A stretch of 64,000 nucleotides of DNA from G016756615 sp050958605 (GTDB lineage: Bacteria; Pseudomonadota; Alphaproteobacteria; Rhizobiales; Rhizobiaceae): the NCBI RefSeq assembly GCF_050958605.1, contig NZ_JBJHDO010000001.1:372001-436000 (forward strand), written 5' to 3'. The notes under the pieces are model-generated. The model searched no databases. It was not told where the DNA came from and worked only from the letters and a program-made list of their open reading frames with translations. The translations under genes and the position numbers were made by a program. Every line of letters begins with the position of its first letter. Position 1 is the stretch's first letter. Below are positions 41,448 to 49,798 of the stretch, in pieces.

Positions 41448-41690
41448 ATGAATCTCCAGATCAGGGATCCGCGTGCCCACGAACTCGCTCGCAAGCTTGC
41501 CGAAAGGCGCAAGATCTCGATGACCGAGGCGGTTATTGAGGCGCTTGAAGCGGAGCTGAAACGAGAACGCGCCCGAAGACCTCTCCCCGAGCGACTTGCC
41601 GCCCTGGCGGCCGACCTCAAGGCGAAAGCCGGCAAGGGTGGTCGCGACATGAGCAAGGACGAGATCGACGATATGTGGGGACACTCCTGA
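41448..41690 (+). CDS. vapB: VapB-type antitoxin
   Basis: An 80-residue protein of the Rv0623-like VapB group: MNLQIRDPRAHELARKLAER then KISMTEAVIEALEAELKRERAR, a short ribbon-helix-helix DNA-binding unit, followed by a flexible tail (MSKDEIDDMWGHS) that should wrap the toxin. GGAG sits just upstream of the ATG. The stop codon shares one base with the vapC start (TGATG), the tight coupling usual for these pairs, and the promoter is probably autorepressed by the complex. Confidence 0.9.
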   Translation: MNLQIRDPRAHELARKLAERRKISMTEAVIEALEAELKRERARRPLPERLAALAADLKAKAGKGGRDMSKDEIDDMWGHS

Positions 41691-42082
41691 TGTTTGTCGA
41701 CACGTCCGTCGTCGTCGCAATCCTTTCAGGCGAGGACGACGCTGCCCATTGGAGCGGCCTCATCGACGATGCGGCCGCTCCGGTTACATCGGCATTGGTC
41801 GTGCTCGAGGCGGCGACGCGGCTTTCGACAAAGCTGGCGGTTCATCCCATGGAAGCGGAAGCGACGATTTCCGCTTTTCTTCGGGAGGCCGAGATAGAGC
41901 TTGTCGCGATCGAAGGCGGTGAAGCGAAGCTGGCCGTTCAAGCGTTCGCTGCATATGGGAAGGGGCGCGGACATTCGGCGCAGCTCAATCTCGCCGACTG
42001 CCTGTCTTACGCTTGCGCGAAAAAGCGCGGCATTCCGCTGCTCTACAAGGGCAACGATTTTTCCCGGACCGACATGGCGTGA
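41690..42082 (+). CDS. vapC: VapC-type PIN-domain toxin
   Basis: A 130-residue PIN ribonuclease. The acidic metal ligands are visible: FVDTSVVVAILSGEDD at the N-terminus, the central glutamate in LVVLEAATRLS, LNLADCLSYACAK and the final GNDFSRTD. VapC toxins cleave tRNA or rRNA when the antitoxin is lost. All four acidic positions are intact, so it should be active. It follows vapB with one base of overlap and converges with proC 9 bp away, so the insertion site is tight. Confidence 0.92.
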   Translation: MFVDTSVVVAILSGEDDAAHWSGLIDDAAAPVTSALVVLEAATRLSTKLAVHPMEAEATISAFLREAEIELVAIEGGEAKLAVQAFAAYGKGRGHSAQLNLADCLSYACAKKRGIPLLYKGNDFSRTDMA

Positions 42083-42091
42083 GGGGCCGTC

Positions 42092-42907
42092 CTACTTCCC
42101 AAGTTCCACCGACCGATTGCGCGCCGCCTCGACCGCTTCGGTGAGCAGCGTCTTCAAGCGGTCTTCCCCCATCAGGACGGAAAGTGCCGCGGCCGTCGTG
42201 CCGTTCGGGCTCGTCACCTGCTCGCGCAACCGCGCCGGATCCTCGCCGCTTTCGGCCGCCAGCGCCGCCGCGCCGTAGACCGTCTGCATGGCGAGCAGCT
42301 TGGCCGTCGGCGAGGGCAGGCCGGCCTTTTCGCCCGCGGCGGTCAGACATTCGATGAAATGGAAGATGTAGGCTGGACCAGAGCCGGAAACGGCGGTCAC
42401 CGCATCCATCAGCCCTTCGTCGTCGATCCCTGCGACCTTGCCGCTGGCAGAGAGCAGGTCGTCGACGAACGCCCGAGTGTCCGCCGAAACACGAGCATTT
42501 CCTACCACGACCATCATGCCCTTACCGATCGCGGCTGGCGTATTGGGCATGCAGCGGATGATCGGGACCTTCTTGCCGAGGATCTCTTCGAACGCCGCGA
42601 TCGGCGTGCCTGCGGCGACGCTTAGGAAGGCTGTCCTTCCATCGGAGAAACGCCGGTAGCCTTCAACGACGTCGCGAATGACCTGAGGCTTGACTGCGAA
42701 GATGACCAGGGTCGGGACGAGATCGCCCGGAGCCTCGCTCACGGCGCCAGCTGCCGCAACGCCAAGCGTTTCGGCTCGGTGCCGCAGCTCGGCATTGGGC
42801 TCGACGACGAAGACTTCTCCCGGATAGAGCTTTGCGGACTGCAGCCAGCCCGCCAGCATCGCGTAACCCATGTTGCCGCATCCGGCGAGAACCACCTTGA
42901 TCGTCAT
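42092..42907 (-). CDS. proC: Pyrroline-5-carboxylate reductase
   Basis: Last enzyme of proline synthesis; reduces P5C with NAD(P)H. The 271-residue protein begins with VVLAGCGNMGYAMLAGWLQ (dinucleotide-binding glycine motif) and carries the C-terminal signature AVSGSGPAYIFHFIECLTAAG plus LREQVTSPNGTTAAALSVL, which holds the substrate-binding Ser/Thr residues. Full length, monocistronic, with a spacer of 66 bp to the polysaccharide polymerase gene on the same strand. Confidence 0.96.
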   Translation of the reverse strand: MTIKVVLAGCGNMGYAMLAGWLQSAKLYPGEVFVVEPNAELRHRAETLGVAAAGAVSEAPGDLVPTLVIFAVKPQVIRDVVEGYRRFSDGRTAFLSVAAGTPIAAFEEILGKKVPIIRCMPNTPAAIGKGMMVVVGNARVSADTRAFVDDLLSASGKVAGIDDEGLMDAVTAVSGSGPAYIFHFIECLTAAGEKAGLPSPTAKLLAMQTVYGAAALAAESGEDPARLREQVTSPNGTTAAALSVLMGEDRLKTLLTEAVEAARNRSVELGK

Positions 42908-42973
42908 GTCGATATCTCCACCAGCCTGATCGTCACGGAACCGTCTAGACTCTCCAGCGGAAGGAGGAAAGGG

Positions 42974-44302
42974 CTAGGCTCCGAGTTTGGCCGAGATCGG
43001 GAAGCGGGCGGTCAGACGCAGGCCCAACACGCCGAATACGAAGAGTAGCCAAACCGGGTCGGCGCGGCGGAAGAAGAAGGATTCGAGGAAAGCGTTGAGC
43101 GCCGTGAACAGCGCGATCATCATGAAGAAATCGCCGAGATAGACGTTTTCTCGACGCAGCGGAATCTTCATGTAGTCGCGCAGCGGCTCGACGAGGAAGG
43201 TCACGACGGCGACCCCGAGCGCCGGCAGCCCCATGAAGACGGCGATGTCGAGATAGCCGTTGTGGCCATGCACGATGCCACGGATATCCCAATCCCGATC
43301 GAAAGGTTGGTCGCTGTCGGTGACGATCGGCGCGCCCCAGAAACTCTCATAGCCGTAACCTGTCCAGGGGCGATGCGCGATCATCTCGCCCGAGAACTGC
43401 CAGAGTGCGGTGCGACCGGTATAGGTGAGACCCGGCGCGAGATCGGCTGCGAGGCTCTTGATCGGATCGATGAACACGATGCCCAGCGTGGCGACTGCGG
43501 TTATCACGACCGCGGAGGCGAAGAGCAGCGGTGTCATCAGCCGCATGCCGATCATGCCGGGCAGGACGACGATCAGCATAGAGAGCGGAACGAGGCCGGC
43601 CGTCGTCTTGGAGCCGGTATGAAGCATGAAGAGCATGGCGGCTGCGAAAAGAAGGACGCCGCTGCGAGTCCATCCACGCCGGAACAGATAGATTCCGGCG
43701 AAGCTGAAGCAGGCCATGACGGGTCCGGCAATGTTCTTGTGCGAGAACACGCCGCGCCACAAGCCGGCATGCTCGGGTTCGAGCGAGGCAGCCGTGTGCA
43801 TCGCCTCGTTGGGAAAGATCACCAGGCCGATCATGCTGAGGCCGATGATGAAGAAACCGGCGAAGGCGATGACTGCCGAGAAGGAGTTGGCGTCCCGAGG
43901 CAGGGTCAGCACCGCAGCCATGGCAGCGATGCCGATCAGCGTGAACGAGACCGCGCGCATTGCCGACGGCGGGTCGATTGCATTCACGACGGAGAGGAAG
44001 AGGAAAGCCAGCAATAAAAGCCACCACGGGCTGAGCAAGGCGGAAAGCACGCGCCGGTCGGCGAAACAGAGCAGCGAAAAGACGGCCAACGCGCCGAGCG
44101 AGCCAAAACCGAGCTGGTTGACGATGTCTCCGCCGGTTGCCGCGATCTCATCCAGCGTGCCGGCGCCGCCGGGCTGGAAGGGTCGGAACGACATGAGCAC
44201 GATGGTCAGCATCAGCGAGGCGAGAACCGTCGCGACCTTGGCCGGCGAGAACCTGCCGATGGCGGCGCGCTCAGTTCTGCTCAGGCTGGCGGTATTGTTC
44301 AT
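42974..44302 (-). CDS. O-antigen ligase/ExoQ-like polysaccharide polymerase
   Basis: A 442-residue protein with about 11 membrane helices. The long periplasmic loop near residues 300-345, LAPGLTYTGRTALWQFSGEM then HRPWTGYGYESFWG and WDIRGIVHGHNGYLDIAVFMGL, is the conserved Wzy_C/WaaL region with its Arg and His. In exo-type clusters such proteins polymerise repeat units. ExoQ is the closest match I recall. The ATG at 44302 overlaps the upstream glycosyltransferase gene by 32 bp; another ATG at 44308 is possible. Together they form a two-gene operon. Confidence 0.85.
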   Translation of the reverse strand: MNNTASLSRTERAAIGRFSPAKVATVLASLMLTIVLMSFRPFQPGGAGTLDEIAATGGDIVNQLGFGSLGALAVFSLLCFADRRVLSALLSPWWLLLLAFLFLSVVNAIDPPSAMRAVSFTLIGIAAMAAVLTLPRDANSFSAVIAFAGFFIIGLSMIGLVIFPNEAMHTAASLEPEHAGLWRGVFSHKNIAGPVMACFSFAGIYLFRRGWTRSGVLLFAAAMLFMLHTGSKTTAGLVPLSMLIVVLPGMIGMRLMTPLLFASAVVITAVATLGIVFIDPIKSLAADLAPGLTYTGRTALWQFSGEMIAHRPWTGYGYESFWGAPIVTDSDQPFDRDWDIRGIVHGHNGYLDIAVFMGLPALGVAVVTFLVEPLRDYMKIPLRRENVYLGDFFMMIALFTALNAFLESFFFRRADPVWLLFVFGVLGLRLTARFPISAKLGA

Positions 44303-45269
44303 TGGCATAGCCGAATTCGGCGAGCACGCGGCCGAGCGCCACATAGACGGGGTAGAGCGCGATGGCGGGTGAGCCTGTTCTCATCAGCCGCATCAGGCCG
44401 CGCAGCGGCGAGGCGGCGAGCAGTGCAAGGCTCTTGGCCACGACACGAATGTTGCCGAAAGGCGACCCGCTCCGTTTCTTCTTCTCCACCAGTGTCGAGA
44501 TCACGCCGTTGCGTAGGCTGCGCTTACGGATCCAGTCGCGTTCAAGCCGCCGCGCCGGAACAGTCTCGCTGACCCGGGCCTCGGCGCACCATGCCAGGCG
44601 AAAGCCTGCTTGACGCGAGCGGCTGAGAAAATCGGAGTCGCCACCGCCCATGAAGTTGAAACGTAGATCGAGGTAAGGCGGTCCCATCCTGGCGAGCACT
44701 CGGCGCCCGACGAGGAGATTGCCCGAGGAATAGAGCACGTCCACAGGCCCGGTCGCGCGGTGCGGTGGGGCGAACACGGGGTGGGCGGCCCAACTGCCGG
44801 CGGCTGCCCTGGGGAAGACGGGGACCTGTGGTCCAGCGACGATGTCGGCGCCGAACTTCTCTGCCGTCTCGCAAAGCCTCTCCAGCCAGTCAGGATCGGC
44901 GATCTCGTCATCGTCGATGACGGCGACGTGCTTGAGGTTCGCAAAATTTGTGATCGCCGTCAGCCATCCCGCATTATAGGCGCTGCAATTGCCCCGCTCG
45001 TGGGCGACGATCACGAGGCCGGTCAGATCGTCTCGTTCGAAAAGCGGCGCTGCAGCCAAAGCACCTTGCCGGCCTTCCGCGTCATTCTCTATGAGAACGA
45101 TAGCGAAAATTCGCGCTGTTCTCTGGCGGCGGATCGAATCGAGCGTATCGAGAACCTGTTCCGGGCGACGGAATGTCGGCACGGTCACCACGACTTCAAC
45201 CGACCCGGTGTCGAGGTGCGGGGAACGGGCAACGATCGAGACCGCCCCGTCGGTCGGCGTGGGAATCAT
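44271..45269 (-). CDS. Family 2 glycosyltransferase
   Basis: A 332-residue GT-A fold glycosyltransferase: VEVVVTVPTFRRPEQVLDTLDSIRRQ starts the nucleotide-sugar domain, the metal-binding motif is IDDDEIADPDWL, and LRFNFMGGGDSDFLSRSRQAG contains the acceptor-side aspartates. The C-terminal part is helical with basic residues (RKRSLRNGV, EKKKRSGS), suggesting membrane association. It resembles ExoM/ExoA-type enzymes of exopolysaccharide clusters. Start: ATG at 45269 with GAGG nine bases ahead; a GTG at 45290 is the alternative. It diverges from the GT4 gene at 45448. Confidence 0.85.
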   Translation of the reverse strand: MIPTPTDGAVSIVARSPHLDTGSVEVVVTVPTFRRPEQVLDTLDSIRRQRTARIFAIVLIENDAEGRQGALAAAPLFERDDLTGLVIVAHERGNCSAYNAGWLTAITNFANLKHVAVIDDDEIADPDWLERLCETAEKFGADIVAGPQVPVFPRAAAGSWAAHPVFAPPHRATGPVDVLYSSGNLLVGRRVLARMGPPYLDLRFNFMGGGDSDFLSRSRQAGFRLAWCAEARVSETVPARRLERDWIRKRSLRNGVISTLVEKKKRSGSPFGNIRVVAKSLALLAASPLRGLMRLMRTGSPAIALYPVYVALGRVLAEFGYANEQYRQPEQN

Positions 45270-45447
45270 GGATGCACCCTCAAGCTCCACTCAACAATTG
45301 CAACGAGCTTCGTTTAGGCTTCGTTAAATACCTTCAGGAATAGCCGCTCCTGAATCCCAAATTCCACTCTTGGTTGCCATTCAAGGTGCAGCGCTTAATC
45401 AACGGTTCACCGCCCGTTGCTAATCGGCGAGCGACAGGGAAAGTGCA

Positions 45448-46623
45448 ATGCATCTGGTTTTCGCCACTTCGATCGTGCCCGACGGCGCCCCGTCAACGGG
45501 TTATGAGATCGCCAACGCCGCGATCATCGGCGCGCTTCGACGTGCGGGCATCCGCGTGACCATTCTCGGCTTCTCCTGGCCGGGAAAGCTGCCGGACGAT
45601 CCGCGGAACACGGTTGTGCTTGGGTCCGTCGACGTGCGAACGGACAGCGCGTCCTTCACGCAGAAGCTGACGTGGCTGGGCAGGGCTGTTCGTGCCGGGC
45701 TCACATTTTCCTCGATCAAGCTGCGTGTCGTCTCACCGCAGGCTGTACGGACGGCGCTAGAGACCATTGGCCCGGTCGACGGGTACATCCTGAACTCCGT
45801 TCAGTTCGCCGCGGCTTTCGAAGAGGTGTTCGAGGGCAAGCCCACGATCTTCGTGGCGCACAATGTCGAGCACCGCTCTGCTGAGGAGAGCGCCGCGGCT
45901 TCAGAGGGCTTGTTCAAGCGCGCTCTGTTCGCGCGTGAGGCTCGCCTGCTTCGCGACATCGAGGCCCGGCTGTGCCGAAAGGCACGATTCGTTTTCACGC
46001 TCGCCGAAGAGGATCGGCCTGCTCTCGGTGTGGCCCAGGAGGGGAAGTCGGCCTTCCTGCCGCTCGTGACGCGGCATAAGCCGGCACCAACGCCGGTGCG
46101 TCGTGACCTCGCGTGCGATGCGGCCTTGATCGGCACCTGGACCTGGCAACCCAACCGCATCGGCCTCGACTGGTTCCTGAACGAGGTGGTTCCGCATCTG
46201 CCGCCACATTTTCGGGTCCGCATCGCAGGGCACGTCGGGGGAGCCGTGAAGTCGGCTCACCCTGGCGTCACATTCGTCGGACGTGTTCCCGACGCCACCG
46301 AGTTCGTAAGGTCCGGCGCCGTCGTTCCGCTGATCAGCACCGCGGGAAGCGGTGTTCAGATCAAGACCATCGAGACATTCGAGCTTGGACTGCCGTCGGT
46401 CGCGACGACGAGGTCGCTCCGCGGTATAGAGGCGGTTCCCTCAAATTGCATTGTCGCCGACGAGCCACGCGCTTTCGCCCGCGCCCTCGAACAGGCAGCA
46501 CAAGGGGCGCCCCGCGATCTGGACGGTCGCGCTTTCTTTGAAGGTCAGCGCAATGCGCTCGACCGGCAGATTATGCTCGGTCTGAAAGCGCTCGGCCATA
46601 TCGAATCGAAGGCTTTCGCATGA
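45448..46623 (+). CDS. GT4-type (GT-B fold) glycosyltransferase
   Basis: A 391-residue GT-B fold glycosyltransferase. The N-terminal domain starts MHLVFATSIVPDGAPSTGYE and reaches IFVAHNVEHRSAEES; the C-terminal nucleotide-sugar domain has LACDAALIGTWTWQPNRIGLDWFLNEVVPHLPP and VPLISTAGSGVQIKTIETFELGLPSVATTRSLRGIEA, with the catalytic glutamate in IETFELGLP. Similar proteins sit in exopolysaccharide clusters (ExoL-like, tentative). AGGGA eight bases before the ATG. It is the first gene of a three-gene operon with four-base overlaps. Confidence 0.85.
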   Translation: MHLVFATSIVPDGAPSTGYEIANAAIIGALRRAGIRVTILGFSWPGKLPDDPRNTVVLGSVDVRTDSASFTQKLTWLGRAVRAGLTFSSIKLRVVSPQAVRTALETIGPVDGYILNSVQFAAAFEEVFEGKPTIFVAHNVEHRSAEESAAASEGLFKRALFAREARLLRDIEARLCRKARFVFTLAEEDRPALGVAQEGKSAFLPLVTRHKPAPTPVRRDLACDAALIGTWTWQPNRIGLDWFLNEVVPHLPPHFRVRIAGHVGGAVKSAHPGVTFVGRVPDATEFVRSGAVVPLISTAGSGVQIKTIETFELGLPSVATTRSLRGIEAVPSNCIVADEPRAFARALEQAAQGAPRDLDGRAFFEGQRNALDRQIMLGLKALGHIESKAFA

Positions 46624-47396
46624 ACCTCCACACGACCAGCCCTCTTCGAACCCTGCCCGAGCGCGACATATTGGGCATCGCCGTGGCGCGGATCGAATGG
46701 GACGAGGCGTTGAGGATTCTGCGACAGCTCGTAGAGGAAAGACGCTTCACCAAGGTGAGCTTCCTCAACGCGCACAATGCCAATGTCGCCTGCAGCGATC
46801 CTGAATTCGCGGATGTGCTTGCCGATTTCCTCATCCTCCCCGACGGGATCGGTGTCGATCTCGCCGGGCGCCTGCTCTATGGAGAGGCCTTTCCCGCAAA
46901 TCTCAACGGCACGGATTTCATCCCGGCCTTCCTGGAGGCGATGAAGACGCCGCTCACCGTCGGGCTGTTGGGCGCCAAGCGCAGCAACGCGGATGCCGCC
47001 GCCGAAGCGCTCTCGGCCTTTGCCCCGCAGCATAATTTCGTCGTCGTGCATGATGGGTTCTTCAGCAAGCAGGAAGAGCCCATGGTCGTGGACCGGATCG
47101 CCGCGCTCCGTCCCGACATATTGCTGGTCGCCATGGGCGTGCCGCGTCAGGAGTATTGGATCGATCGCAACCTGACGAGGCATCATTGCATCATGCCGAT
47201 TGCTGTCGGTGCGTTGCTCGATTTTCTGAGCGGGGCAATACCGCGCGCGCCCCATTGGATGCGGCGGTTGCGGCTGGAGTGGCTGTTCAGGCTGTCGATT
47301 GAGCCGGGCCGGCTTTGGCGCCGTTACGTCGTAGGTAATCCGCTCTTTCTGGCACGCGTGCTACGCCAGAAATTCTTCGCCCAAGGCACGCCGTGA
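46620..47396 (+). CDS. WecG/TagA/CpsF-family glycosyltransferase
   Basis: A 258-residue GT26 protein. Family landmarks: KVSFLNAHNANVACSDPEF, LILPDGIGVDLAGRLLYG (the catalytic Asp is in PDGxG), LLGAKRSNADAAAEAL, DGFFSKQEEPMV, and LVAMGVPRQEYWIDRNL followed by GALLDFLSGAIPRAPHWMRRLRLEWLFRL. The C-terminus is amphipathic and membrane-associated. Such enzymes add a ManNAc(A), glucose or similar residue to a lipid-linked precursor. ATGA overlap with the upstream GT4 gene and GTGA overlap downstream show a coupled operon. Confidence 0.92.
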   Translation: MNLHTTSPLRTLPERDILGIAVARIEWDEALRILRQLVEERRFTKVSFLNAHNANVACSDPEFADVLADFLILPDGIGVDLAGRLLYGEAFPANLNGTDFIPAFLEAMKTPLTVGLLGAKRSNADAAAEALSAFAPQHNFVVVHDGFFSKQEEPMVVDRIAALRPDILLVAMGVPRQEYWIDRNLTRHHCIMPIAVGALLDFLSGAIPRAPHWMRRLRLEWLFRLSIEPGRLWRRYVVGNPLFLARVLRQKFFAQGTP

Positions 47397-48319
47397 ACGG
47401 TCGTTTCTTGCCCGGTACGGAAGCGGTGCGGCATGAGTCGGAGCAAGCGGTCCCAAGCGCTGCGATCGTGACGGCGAGCTATGCACCTGACTTCCAGCGC
47501 TGCCGACTGCTGTGCGAAACGGTGGACCGGTTCGTCACCGGTTTCTCGAAGCACTATCTGCTCGTCGAGCACGGAGACGTCGGCAGGTTTCGGGCGCTGG
47601 AGTCGGCCCGTCGCGTCGTGGTGGATGAGCGCGACCTTCTGCCGCCATGGCTGTACTCCATGCGCGACCCGACCAGTCTCTTCCGCCGCCGCGTCTGGCT
47701 CAGCGCACGAACCATGCCGCTGCGCGGATGGCACGTACAGCAGCTGCGGCGGATCGCGATTGCCGCGCATGCGGGCGAAGAGGTCCTGGTCTACTGCGAT
47801 TCCGACGTTGCCTTCCTGAAACCCTTCGATTGCGGAGCCTTCGCACGCGACCGGCAGGTGCGTCTCTTTCGTCGGGAAGGCGTCATCGGAAAGGACTCTC
47901 CTGCCGAGCACGTCACCTGGTCCCGCAACGCGGCTGCCGTGCTCGGCATCGATGCGCCAGCGGTGTGGCCGCACGACTATATCGCCACGCTGATAGCTTG
48001 GCGCAGGGCCACTGTCGTTGGGATGTGTCGACGCATAGAGGAAACCACTGGCCGCCATTGGGTGGCGGCGCTGGGCGCGAGGCGCAAATTCTCCGAATGC
48101 ATGCTCTATGGCCGCTATGTCGACCAGGTTCTTGGAGGCGAGGGACATTTCCACGGCCGGGAGGAATTCTGCCGGATCCACTGGAACGGCGCGCCGATGT
48201 CCGATGACGAGTTCAGCGCCTTCATCGACGGAATGGGCCCCGAGCAGGTCGCGATCGGCATGCAATCCTTCATCGGCACGGATCTCGGCCGTATCCGCAG
48301 GATTCTCGCCAGCCGCTGA
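47393..48319 (+). CDS. DUF6492 family protein, glycosyltransferase-like
   Basis: A 308-residue protein of the DUF6492 group found in polysaccharide loci. It begins with a GTG start that overlaps the wecG-like stop (GTGA), then SAAIVTASYAPDFQRCRLLCETVDRF and LLVEHGDVGRF; the metal-motif candidate is YCDSDVAFLKPFDCG, a DxD-like motif, followed by RLFRREGV and HDYIATLIAWRR. This pattern suggests a GT-A fold transferase. The acceptor is unknown; it would act on the same glycan as its two upstream neighbours. It converges with the flippase gene 10 bp away. Confidence 0.75.
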   Translation: MNGRFLPGTEAVRHESEQAVPSAAIVTASYAPDFQRCRLLCETVDRFVTGFSKHYLLVEHGDVGRFRALESARRVVVDERDLLPPWLYSMRDPTSLFRRRVWLSARTMPLRGWHVQQLRRIAIAAHAGEEVLVYCDSDVAFLKPFDCGAFARDRQVRLFRREGVIGKDSPAEHVTWSRNAAAVLGIDAPAVWPHDYIATLIAWRRATVVGMCRRIEETTGRHWVAALGARRKFSECMLYGRYVDQVLGGEGHFHGREEFCRIHWNGAPMSDDEFSAFIDGMGPEQVAIGMQSFIGTDLGRIRRILASR

Positions 48320-48329
48320 CGCTGCCGGC

Positions 48330-49625
48330 TCAGATCCGTTTCGCCGGGAGCCTCATCGCCGAATAGGCAAGCGCGGCGGACAGGAGATAGAGCGCGGCAA
48401 AGACCGCGTTCAGCCAGAGCATCAGCTGCGTGGTGTCCGTAACGGTGGCGAGCAACCAGGCGAGCAGCCCCGCCTTGCCGGCGGCGAGCAGCGCGAGATT
48501 GACGGCGCGGGTCAAGGTCTGCCCACGGGCGAACAGAAGCTCTCCCTGATATTCGACGAGGTTGCGCAGGCCCGGTACCAGCAGCACCAGCCCCACGAGG
48601 GGAACTGCCTCGGCGACGTTGCGCCCAAGCGCATTCGGAAAGAAATGCAGAAGCAGGGCTAGCACCATGAGCGCCAGGGTCGACACCGCGAAGATGCCGG
48701 CCTCGATGCCGATCCTGGTCGTCAGGCGCGAGAGCAGGTCCGGCATGCGCATGATCTTCTGGACAAGCATCATCGAAAAGGTGCGGATCGGGATGGCGGT
48801 GAGATCGACCAGCCGCATCACGATGGCATAGATACCGGCCAGGCGAGGTCCGCCGAGGGCCAGAACCAGCAGCTTGTCGAATTCCATCTGGAGATAGAAC
48901 AAAACCTCCGCGCCAGCGACATAAAGCGAATCCGGCAGGCGTCGCCAGTAGAGCGGCATGCGCAAGCGCAGCTTCTGGCGGGGGTGGAAGAACAGGACGG
49001 CGATCGCCAGCGAAGCCGCGTTGGCGCCCAGGTAGAGCCAGCACCAGGCGTCGAGGGTCGTGACCGGTAAGAGGGCGAAGAGGATCGCCGCAATTGCCCG
49101 CGCCACCGTTCCGATGATGACGAGCAGGGCCGCGCGTCCGAACCTGCCGAGGCCGTTGTTGACGATGACGACAACCTCGGCCGGCCGCCAAAGAAGCGCT
49201 TCGGCAACGACGACGAGTGCAAAGAGCGCGGGCGAAATATTGCCGGAAAAGAACAGCAGAAAGATCATCCAGCTCGCAGCGGCGAGGGCAGGCAGCGACA
49301 ACAACCCGAGCGCGATGAACCCCGCGGAGAACGTGCCGATCAGCCGCGGCCTGACTGTAGCGGTCCGGTAAAGCGCCGATATGAAACCGAATGCGACGAC
49401 GCGGGACAGCATCACGCCGGCCGCCGAGGCCGTCGCGAAGAGACCGAAATCCGCGATGCTCAGCGTGTTGGCGAGCGCAACGAAGTAGGCGAGAGAGAAA
49501 ACAAGCCGCCCGGCCGACCCGCTCACCGCTTTCGCATAGCCCGTGACCTCGTTGCGGCGAGCCGTCGCCAAGGCAAGGATTTTGGCCGTGAGGCCGGCGC
49601 GCGGCGCCTCGCTGATCTCGGTCAT
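48330..49625 (-). CDS. Polysaccharide flippase, Wzx/MviN-like
   Basis: A 431-residue inner-membrane protein with about 12 helices, the layout of the MOP/Wzx superfamily that moves lipid-linked repeat units to the periplasm. Typical segments: SGSAGRLVFSLAYFVALANTLSIADFGLFATASAAGV and LQMEFDKLLVLALGGPRLAGIYAIVMRLVDLTAIPI, where the first half matches the polysaccharide biosynthesis family. No catalytic motif exists in this family, so substrate is unknown. The ATG at 49625 follows GGAG by ten bases; upstream in-frame starts to 49718 are weaker. Opposite strand to its partners in the cluster. Confidence 0.85.
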   Translation of the reverse strand: MTEISEAPRAGLTAKILALATARRNEVTGYAKAVSGSAGRLVFSLAYFVALANTLSIADFGLFATASAAGVMLSRVVAFGFISALYRTATVRPRLIGTFSAGFIALGLLSLPALAAASWMIFLLFFSGNISPALFALVVVAEALLWRPAEVVVIVNNGLGRFGRAALLVIIGTVARAIAAILFALLPVTTLDAWCWLYLGANAASLAIAVLFFHPRQKLRLRMPLYWRRLPDSLYVAGAEVLFYLQMEFDKLLVLALGGPRLAGIYAIVMRLVDLTAIPIRTFSMMLVQKIMRMPDLLSRLTTRIGIEAGIFAVSTLALMVLALLLHFFPNALGRNVAEAVPLVGLVLLVPGLRNLVEYQGELLFARGQTLTRAVNLALLAAGKAGLLAWLLATVTDTTQLMLWLNAVFAALYLLSAALAYSAMRLPAKRI

Positions 49626-49798
49626 GGGTAAGGAACTCCAGCCCCTGTCATTATGCGACAAATGTTTAATGGTGAGTTCCGACAACATCCTTCGACCGAG
49701 GGTCGAAGAATTAACCATTTGTTTCCCACGGTTGTTTAGCTTGGCTTAACCCTATGGGCGCCCCGCCCGATGGCAACGACATCAATTCCGGAAACACC

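Noticed and set aside
40218..41720. Minus-strand frame of 500 codons
   Set aside because: Antisense to the SAF-domain oxidoreductase and to vapB, both well supported.
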